From Podaxis mareebaensis (Eukaryota > Basidiomycota > Agaricomycetes > Agaricales > Agaricaceae), in assembly GCA_018524725.1 (NCBI GenBank), contig JAEUWP010000604.1:1-24441 (forward strand): a stretch of DNA of 24,441 nt. Direction: 5' to 3'. Below, piece after piece: positions 18,001 through 24,441 of the stretch. The translations under genes and the position numbers were made by a program. Under the pieces are notes generated by a model. The model was given only the letters and a program-made list of their open reading frames with translations. It ran no database searches and had not been told where the DNA came from. Positions within the stretch are counted from its first letter, which is position 1. Every line of letters starts with the position of its first letter.

Positions 18001-19054
18001 ACTTGTAGCTACAGATGGTTCTGTTCCTTCCACTTCCTCCCTTTCTGCCACTTCCACTTTTCTCGTCTTTAACTCTTCTGATACAGACATTCTTTCTTCC
18101 ACAGTCCACCCCTGTGGGGAAGTGACCTCTTCTGACTCTGAGTCTTATGCTCTCCATCTCAGTCTCTTTTCCTCTATTTCTTCTTCCCAATCTCTCAACA
18201 TCTCTTCAATTGTAGTTTTCACAGACTCAATTTCTTCTGCTAAACATTTGTTCTCTTATAGGCCTTATAGCGCACATCCGGATTCTATCATAATCACCCC
18301 TCTCTTACACTCCTAACTCTCCTCCTCCCCTCTAAACCATATCCATTTCTAATCAATCCCCTCCTCTGCTAACTGGTCTATTCACCACAAGGCACACACC
18401 CTTGCCAAGTCCCTCTGCCTTCCCAACCTGCATCACCAACCCTTCCACACCTCCCTCGGATTCATTCATAACCATTACACTCAAAAATGCCTATCTCTAT
18501 GGCATCAACTAATGAATGACCCTGCTCACCGTGGCCACTCTTGGCTCCCCCTCATTGACAGTGCAGAAAAACCCCTCCTCCCCAAATACGCCAAAGAGGG
18601 CACCTGGCTTAACTCACCCCTCGGGAAGAACCCCAACCTTTGCGCATGCTTCATGTGCTGTGTTACCAATCATGTGCCCATCGGCACCTTCCAACAGTGC
18701 TTCTTCCCTGGGTGTCACATCACCTCTTGCCCCTGCAGTGAGCCACTTGAAACCCAAGAACACATCCTCAACGCCTGCCCCTGCTTCCAATACCCATATG
18801 GGGCCCATGATGGCTTCCATTGGGTTACCCTTTTTTTAGACCAGAAACCCTGTGGCGTTTTCCTTCGCCAACCAGATACAAGGGCCCATCACCCAAGAGG
18901 AGTTCACCACCCACCACCTCAACCGCAGAGAGCGACTTGCAAGAAATGGAGTCCCAGATGTTCACTAAAGGCTTTTCCTCTTTCACTTTGCCTCGTAGTT
19001 AGCTCCCCGCTCCTACCCCTCTTCTATTTCCCCCTCTATTGCATGTTTTGTTAA
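15047..19054 (+). pseudogene. LINE ORF2: APE endonuclease, reverse transcriptase, RNase H
   Basis: The frame runs 1336 codons from ATG 15047 to the stop at 19054, with internal stops TGA 15215, TGA 17408, TAA 18314 and TAA 18350 (CGA and CAA expected). Endonuclease: LQEPP with E50, GGDFNSHSPEWDP with D162, SDHRPL with H244, all intact. RT: IIPKPNKP, FCPI where FRPI is usual, IAFDVAQFFPS, GIGQGSTLSPIL, and VSFVNDG at the active site, where the first Asp (residue 687, codon 17105-17107) has become Asn. RNase H: D990 in ATDGS, E1032 in SDSESYAL, D1060 in VFTDS, and the late block around NWSIHHKAHTLAKS. A cysteine cluster (CPCSEPLETQEHILNAC) follows near 18730-18780, typical of this type of C-terminus. 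The protein would nick DNA and prime reverse transcription at the nick; this copy is inactive. Confidence 0.88.
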
Positions 19055-19256
19055 GTTAGCTTTCACTCTCTTCTCATCTCATCCTTATATATAGTAGCGT
19101 CTTCCGCTCTCATCCTCTTCTTTTTCTCTTCCTCCTTTTCCTTTGTTTCCTTTTCCTTTTCTCTAGTTTCAGTATTGGGACTGCTATCATGCACCCATTT
19201 GTAGTAGTTAGTTCTATTGCAATAAACGTTGATTTAAAAAAAAAAAAAAAAAAAAA
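19055..19256 (+). other. LINE 3' UTR, poly(A) signal and A tail
   Basis: A pyrimidine-rich 3' UTR, AATAAA at 19221-19226, then 21 A residues at 19236-19256 immediately before the target duplication. The spacing from signal to tail is that of a polyadenylated mRNA. Confidence 0.9.
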
Positions 19257-19270
19257 GAGATCAAGTGTAT
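19257..19270 (+). repeat. LINE target-site duplication, right copy
   Basis: GAGATCAAGTGTAT, identical to 12332-12345. Confidence 0.92.
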
Positions 19271-20190
19271 GCAGTGGATTTACATTGCTGAGTGAGCCAG
19301 AGCTGTGAAGGAAACTGAGACAAATTTTGAGCTGGCCATCTGGATCACTGTAATTCTTGTCTCCAATGAAACAAAGGAGAAAAGATGCAAAGCTGATGTG
19401 GCCAGAGGCTGCAATACTGATGTAGTGCAAGCACCATTCAGGTGGCTAGTTATTGTCAAGCTGATTGCAGTACTTTTTATGGATCTCTGTAAAACTGACA
19501 TGAAGAAGGCACTGTACATCCTACTGAGCCTCAGCATCATCAATGAGAAGTTCCTCCCATTTGCAGATGACATGAAAGCCTGGATCTGATAACATGGACT
19601 TGTAGTGCCACTTGGGACAACTGCAAATCATCCAGATCAGGGGAAACCTATCCACCAGCCAGACATGGGTACTGATGAGCTTGATGAATTCACACTGGGC
19701 TTCTCAACCTTTGCACTCATCCAATCCATCCAGGATGATTAATAGCAGCTCCTGAATAGTGTCCTTATACTGAGTTAGGAGTATTTGGAAGGGTTCAATG
19801 ATGAGTTCCTTGAATTGAGTATGACAATTCTTGTTGAGAATCCATGGATCCTCTGCAAGGCACTCAGTTATGATGCACTTGTATCGAGGATTTTTTGTTG
19901 CAAGCTGATAAGCAAGGGTGGGAATGACAGCACTAGGGTCATCAAGATGGTTTGGCTGCAAGAAGAAAAAGGTGGCTCCTAGGCAACCTGCTTGTTGAAA
20001 CTCTTTGGCAACAGTTTGCACAACAGTGGATTTTCCAACTCCAGCAGGACCTAAAACCCAGAGCATCCTATTACAACAGCCACAACTAGTACCCCACTTG
20101 ACAATGTGGCCCCTCACAACTTTGTGGGTACTGGGATGACAGCAAGCTGGAGATGGTTGGGCAGAGGAATGTGAGGACTGGCACTCTCTT
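19257..20190 (-). pseudogene. NACHT NTPase pseudogene, N-terminal half
   Basis: Reading leftward, the frame gives PSPACCHPSTHK, GHIVKWGTSC, then LWVLGPAGVGKST with the Walker A motif GPAGVGKS at 20028-20051, GATFFFLQPNHLDDPSAVIPTL, a Walker B block LLIILDGLDECKG near 19706-19740, then LISTHVWLVDRFPLIWMICS (the arginine-finger/sensor area), ELLIDDAEAQ, GHISFASFLLCFIGDK and NPLHTLDL. After the Walker B block the same frame runs to the LINE insertion with three stops. This is the STAND-class NACHT architecture abundant in mushrooms, where such proteins are linked to non-self recognition and programmed cell death. That is family knowledge; the activity of this copy is lost. The upstream end is unclear: similarity-like sequence fades near 20190, next to the presumed second gypsy element. 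Confidence 0.82.
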
Positions 20191-20207
20191 GCTCATGAAA
20201 TGGCTAC

Positions 20208-20625
20208 TGAATGTCTGTCCATCATGATTGGACAACATGATACTCACACTTGTGTAATCACTTGAGAGGGATAGATAACAAGGCCTTGTGTTAAAGTATA
20301 TACCCTTGATCCTTGCATCTCAGTACATCATTAGGTTTAGCTATGACTCATATTACTATATCTACTAGCACACACTTAATGTCTGTCCTGACCTCTCTGG
20401 ATTCATATCAGCAGCAAAACAGTGCACAGACTCATAACTTTGCTATAAAATACAGCTTAACAGTAGTAGATAGGCACCTTCTGGATGATACCCTAGGACT
20501 CTAACTATACTCTCGAGGACTTCCCCTATCCATCTTTAGTCTTGCTCATTCAATACTTGCCAACTAGGCTTGTTCTATAAACATTTCTGCTTCCTCCCTG
20601 CTCAGCTCCTTATAATTGCAGTTCA
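20208..20625 (+). repeat. Possible 5' LTR of gypsy 2 (ends not fixed)
   Basis: A TATAAAA lies at 20444-20450. The segment could start TGAATG (20208) and end GTTCA (20625), ends that are inverted over four bases (TGAA/TTCA). TTGGTGCAGG then follows, which could be a primer-binding site. It begins close to where the NACHT frame fades. Without a second LTR in the window the boundaries are a guess. Confidence 0.3.
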
Positions 20626-20830
20626 TTGGTGCAGGCATCCCTCTTGGACAGCTGACTGTCCCTAGGTTACTCAGTGGTGGTTCTTGGAACTGTAAGGTAT
20701 CTCAGTGACTCAGAACTCATATGATCAACAGATGTGATTGTGCTTGCTCTTTTTTTTGTTGTTGCTTTCTACATAGAACAATTGTTGTCATTTCAACTGG
20801 AGCCCACTGCAAGGGGTTCCAAAGTCAGAT
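20626..20830 (+). other. Presumed gypsy 2 leader
   Basis: No coding sequence recognised. It lies between the possible LTR and the first gag block and contains a T8 run near 20750. Confidence 0.3.
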
Positions 20831-22260
20831 TTGCTGCCCAACATATCTTGGACTCCAGGATACTCAATCCTCCCATTGCCAACTGACAGGAGCAACTCTA
20901 GTGAGCACAGTTGGGAACTACCAAGAAGCATTAGTAGAACCAACTCAGATGAAGCAGAAACAAACCCCAGCCTATTCACTCATCCAAACTGGCCACTGAC
21001 ATCATACCAGAGATCACTACCAAACACTGCTATGGACAGGCAAAACAGCAGTGGACAGACATGGTACAATAACATATGGGAACCTGGAGGATCATCACAG
21101 CATCAACCATTACTGAATTCCCCAAGAAGTTTACCAATACCACCTTTGCCACTCAACAGAGCAGCAAACCCCAAACTGGTTGGGTTGCCACAGTATCCTC
21201 TCCAAGCAGCTGACTGGGGCAACTATGGCAGTCCTGAATTAATACCAGAACAAAATCCAATTGTTTCACTATGAGGACCATACATTCCACAACACCAGGC
21301 ACAACTGATACCACAATATCAGGCACTACAAGGCCCATTGATACTGCAATACCAAACAGTACCAGGACCATTTATACCACAGTATATGACAGCTCAGTAT
21401 CAACCTGGCCAGCAACAAGTACCGGCACTACCACCACATCTGCCAATGCCCCAACCCATCCTTGTTAACCAGTGAAGCCCCCAGTTTATGCCAGCTCAAC
21501 ATGATTGGGGAGCACCAAAGTTTGATGGACATCTGCAATCCCTGAAACAGTTTTTTGATGAAATAGAGATACTGGGCTGAGAATGTAACCTGTCACAAGC
21601 AGACCTAATCACCCATACAATAAGGTACCTCAATGGGGACAACTACAAGATATGGAATAGTTGCCCAGCAGCTTGTGATGTGGATTGGTCATGATTTTGG
21701 CAGGACATTATGGCTATGTACCCAGGCATAGAGGACAAAAACCAGTACTCAATTATGGACCTCAAAATCCTTGTGGAGAATCAAGCCACTATGCCAATGT
21801 GAGAACAGATTCAGTTTGGGGAGTATTATTGAAAATTTATTACAAGAGCAAACTCAACAAGATGTTTTTAGTAGGTTTCCGCATTGACACCTGAAATCAG
21901 ATACAAACACAACTCCAGCTCAAAAGTCCTTGACACCCCTTAACAGAACCATGGGATATCAATGATGTGGAATGGGCAGCAAGATTCTTGTTAAATGGCA
22001 ATAGTTCAGATGGAACCCTTACTCTAGCAACCTCAGAAACAATGGCACCAGTACCAAGAGAAACATTTGATATGTCCTTGATTGAGAGGATCATGGTGTC
22101 AGATATGTTTATCAACAAGCTAGCAAGTTGCCTAGGTGGATCCATAGCTGCCTCACAACAGCCATCACTTCAACCAAACCCCCAACCTGCAGGACCTTGA
22201 AGTCAATTCTCAGGATGTGGATTTTGCTGGGACCCAAACCATCCCTTTTGCCAATGTGAG
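20831..22260 (+). pseudogene. gag: Ty3/gypsy gag (gypsy 2), decayed
   Basis: An opening frame from 20831 reads a Ser/Asn-rich start, then a Pro/Gln-rich repeat-like region (IPQHQAQLIPQYQALQGP) after a TGA at 21272. A capsid-like core near 21500-21800 follows: WGAPKFDGHLQSLKQFFDEIE, ADLITHTIRYLNGDNYKIW, FWQDIMAMYPGIEDKNQYSI. A frameshift near 21840-21960 moves the frame; it continues DVEWAARFLLNG and IERIMVSDMFINKLASCLGG. A C-x2-C-x4-H-x4-C zinc knuckle (CGFCWDPNHPFCQC) stands at 22216-22257. Stops are nearly all TGA. In live elements this protein packages the RNA into virus-like particles. Confidence 0.75.
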
Positions 22261-23400
22261 AAGCTTGAAGAATACCTGAAGCAGGGATGGTGTATCAGAA
22301 ATGCAATGAATCAGATCTGTCTGCCAGATGGGACCCCAGTGACACTGCAGGTGGTGCCCAGTTGAAATCTTATGGAATGCATAGAAAATTGGCACAGTAC
22401 TCACCCAATGTTGTCCTTGGTTCAAGCCTACATTCTAGAGACTTTGACAATCCCACAGCCATTGGTCACCAGCTCCCAAACCTCAGCCACCATCCAGGAC
22501 ATGCAGGAACTACACATACTCAACAGCATGGCTGTGGCAGCACTCAAATGACAAGAGGATCTCAGAAAGTGGCTAGGGATAACAGGAAAACCAAAGAATG
22601 CACCTGTGGCCAACACACAGGCAGCTGGCAAACATGTCATGCCTCTAGGAATGGAAAGAGGAACAATGACAAAAGAAACACTGGCCATAGTCCTCACCCC
22701 TCCCACCGATAATCCAGTGTCTGCAATGACACAACAACCTCAGTACCAGTATTTGACACTGATCAAAGATCCATCCATCATTCAGAATGTTGTACAAAGA
22801 AGTCTTGAAGGCACAGTCATGCTTTCACAACACAAACTTTATGCAATTGCCCTGGATGTTTGGAAATATATCAAGGATCAGGTCACTACACAACAAATAC
22901 CCACCAGGGCAACAGTGAGTGTATCAGTGTTCAAAGAAAATTCAACTGATATCAACACACAACTAGCTTTGTTTCTTCAGCATCAGCCAGTCATTAATCT
23001 GGACTCCTTGATTGTGGCCAACCAAGTCAAGGACCTTTGAACTATCTCTCTTGAGCTCAATGTGAAGGTGACTGTAGAGGCAATACTGGATGAAGGGTCT
23101 CAGATCATAGCGATTTGACAAGACATTTGGGAGAGGCTGGGATTACTGCTACTCGCAGATCAAACCATGGTCATGGAGTCAGTGAATTCATCAAAAGATG
23201 CTACCATTGGACTACTATGAGACCTACCTGTGTGTGTAGGACCACATACCTTCTATTTACAGGTCCAGGTCATATAAAATGCCTTGTATGAAATGCTCCT
23301 TGGCTGTCCCTTCCTCACCCTTACATAAGCCAGCACTCACCACTTTGCAAATGGGGACTCCCACCTTACCCTGGCTGACCTGAACACCCAAGCTGTTATC
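22261..23400 (+). pseudogene. gypsy 2 gag-pol linker and aspartic protease, decayed
   Basis: The frame of the zinc knuckle continues through a less conserved linker (LNSMAVAALK, an open stretch 22606-23037) into a protease-like block: LELNVKVTVEAILDEGSQIIAI, a TGA, DIWERLGL, MESVNSSKDATIGLL, FYLQVQVI and EMLLGCPFLTLT. The sequence DEGSQ stands where retroviral-type proteases have D-S/T-G, a form I associate with this mushroom lineage. Several TGA stops occur, and the frame is lost near 23400. Confidence 0.65.
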
Positions 23401-24337
23401 ATGATTCCAACACATCCTCACACTCAGCATCCATCACCACAACAGGGTTTTTAGATGTCAAGGATTCAACCATTAACTGTTGAGGAGACAGCTGTTTTCC
23501 ATATATATCCCCAATTCCAACTACCACACTCTCTTGCACTATGATTTCACCACTTTCATTTACAGACTCAAACTTTCCCTGCATCCATAAACCACAAGAG
23601 ATATATGAAATCTCATTAATGAATCTAGAAACCAATATCCTAACCCCAGACATATCCAACTATGTATATAAAAAGGTTGCTAATTGAATCAAACCAGTCA
23701 CTACCACATTACCTGAAAACTTCTGAATTGTTTGCTGCATCCCTTGTAATCCACTCAAGATGCTCCCAACACTCCCTACCCACCTACTAGACTTTGTTGA
23801 GGGAATGTGATACACCCTAGAGCAAATGAGAGCCATGTTGGTCAACACAGAAGGCTTCTTATGGCCAGAGGAGGAGAGACTTGTGCATTATCTAATTAGG
23901 GAGCAGGAGTTAGGGTTCATGTGGACAGAAGATGAAAAGGGGAAATTTTCAGCTGAGTATTTTGACCCAATTATCATCCTTACCATTGAGCATGTCCCCT
24001 GGATCCTGAAAAACATCCCTATTCCACCCAGTATCTATCAACAAGTTATTGATATCATCAAAGCAAAGATCATGGCAGGAGTGTATGAACCCTCAAGCTC
24101 ATCATACCAGTCACAGTGGTTTTGCATACCAAAGAAGGATGGGAAGTCCCTTCACATAGTTCACAACCTCCAACCCCTCAATGTGGTAATGATCAAAGAC
24201 AGTGGGCTACCCCCAATGGTTGAGCAGTATGCAGAATCATTTGGAGGACAAGGATGTTACAGAGTCTTCAATCTATTTGTTGGATATGATCAATGCTCAT
24301 TAGCTACAGAATCTAGGGACCTCACAACCTTCCAAAT
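23401..24337 (+). pseudogene. pol: gypsy 2 pol: pre-RT spacer and start of RT, truncated
   Basis: In a new frame, 23430-23820 reads family-like text with stops (FLDVKDSTIN, YISPIPTTTLS, DISNYVYKKVAN). An open stretch from 23826 then runs into RT: RTLE-like LEQMRAMLVNTEGFLWPEEERLVH, IEHVPWILKNIPIPPSIYQQV, AGVYEPSSSSYQSQWFCIPKKDGKSLHIVHNLQPLN, IKDSGLPPMVEQYAESFGG and CYRVFNLFVGYDQC. In the last block the catalytic Asp expected in FDLFVGYD is Asn. The homology ends abruptly after TTFQ at about 24336, before the palm and active-site box. This RT is a different lineage from gypsy 1, which has SPYASPCFF and NKLDIIWGY in the same places. Confidence 0.78.
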
Positions 24338-24441
24338 TGTTAGGTTGGTCCTTATCACCGGTCGCCTGAGCTTTGCTAGGGGGCGGCTATCTCACTAGAT
24401 GGTTCGCAGAGGCGCTAGGATCTAGCAAGAAGGATCATGAT
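24338..24441 (+). mobile_element. Candidate left edge of a younger LTR element
   Basis: The RT frame stops making sense exactly where TGTTAGGTTGGTCC begins. The 104 bases after the junction contain five CpG (CCGG, GTCGCC, GGCGG, TTCGC, GGCGC), while the preceding kilobases have very few. LTRs start with TG, and the five bases before it (CAAAT, 24333-24337) would be the target duplication. The element continues beyond the window, so type and orientation are open. Confidence 0.4.

Larger units (their letters stand above)
12346..19256 (+). mobile_element. Near-full-length LINE, Tad1-like, 6.9 kb
   Basis: Bounded by an exact 14-bp target-site duplication. It has a short leader, ORF1 with zinc knuckles, ORF2 with apurinic endonuclease, reverse transcriptase and RNase H, a 3' UTR with AATAAA, and a 21-A tail. 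ORF1/APE/RT/RNase H order with zinc fingers fits the Tad1 group common in fungi; L1-like or other clades are not excluded without a tree. The presence of the leader suggests that the 5' end is complete or almost so. It contains far more CpG than its flanks, so it arrived later than the decay of the surrounding genes. It is itself disabled by several stops and a changed RT active site. Confidence 0.9.

Noticed and set aside
17656..18102. Minus-strand ORF of 148 codons
   Set aside because: It is antisense to LINE ORF2 (RNase H region), where the sense domain is clearly recognisable. The Glu/Arg-rich translation reflects the pyrimidine-rich plus strand.
19110..19430. Minus-strand ORF with a poly-Phe run
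   Set aside because: It fuses the NACHT sequence with the reverse complement of the LINE A tail and 3' UTR. The Phe run is only the A tail read backwards, so it is not a gene.
23399..23848. Minus-strand ORFs opposite the gypsy 2 pre-RT spacer
   Set aside because: The plus strand carries family-like pol text through the same interval. The antisense frames show no motif.
1..24441. tRNA, rRNA or riboswitch genes
   Set aside because: I looked for tRNA box-like sequence and obvious folded RNAs and saw none. This was by eye only, so weak cases could be missed.

Overview
The window looks like an accessory, transposon-rich region of a basidiomycete (Agaricomycetes) nuclear genome. The evidence is short introns of about 54 nt with CTAAC/CTAAT branch-site-like sequences, NACHT-type P-loop NTPase sequence of the mushroom kind, a multi-exon 'hypothetical' family that I recognise as agaric-type, a chromodomain Ty3/gypsy element, and a Tad1-like LINE. 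No bacterial gene organisation, tRNA, rRNA or CRISPR array was seen. Family assignments are my recognition of motifs and were not checked by any search.

Layout, left to right. (1) 83-550: last exon of a BTB-like gene. (2) About 812-5110: a degraded multi-exon agaric gene, split by a 924-bp foldback element (2194-3117) with arms of about 436-440 bp and a TA duplication. (3) About 5409-6062: a decayed piece of a UFD4/TRIP12-type HECT ubiquitin ligase. (4) 6063-7240: mostly unreadable sequence with one possible split-gene remnant. (5) About 7245-7630: a second, divergent element with the same terminus and an internal tandem repeat. (6) 7633-11771: a 5'-truncated chromodomain Ty3/gypsy element (RT, RNase H, integrase, chromodomain, an extra downstream ORF, PPT and a 260-bp 3' LTR). 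(7) 11772-12345 and 19257-about 20190, minus strand: the two halves of one NACHT NTPase pseudogene, separated by (8) a near-complete LINE (12346-19256) with a 14-bp target-site duplication and a 21-A tail. (9) From about 20208 to 24337: a second, unrelated Ty3/gypsy element (possible LTR, gag with zinc knuckle, protease, start of RT). It is cut off by (10) a CpG-containing sequence starting TGTTAGG, which may be the edge of a younger LTR element.

The common theme is decay at CpG. Premature stops are overwhelmingly TGA where Arg (CGA) is expected, and the two arms of the foldback element differ repeatedly by TG versus CA at the same dinucleotide. CpG is very scarce in gypsy 1, the foldback elements and the host gene remnants, clearly commoner in the LINE, and frequent in the last 104 bases. 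The window therefore reads as layered insertions of different ages into already dying genes. I see no intact multi-gene pathway. The most distinctive items are the foldback family with its once CG-rich repeats, the extra ORF behind the chromodomain, and the precise LINE-in-NACHT insertion.
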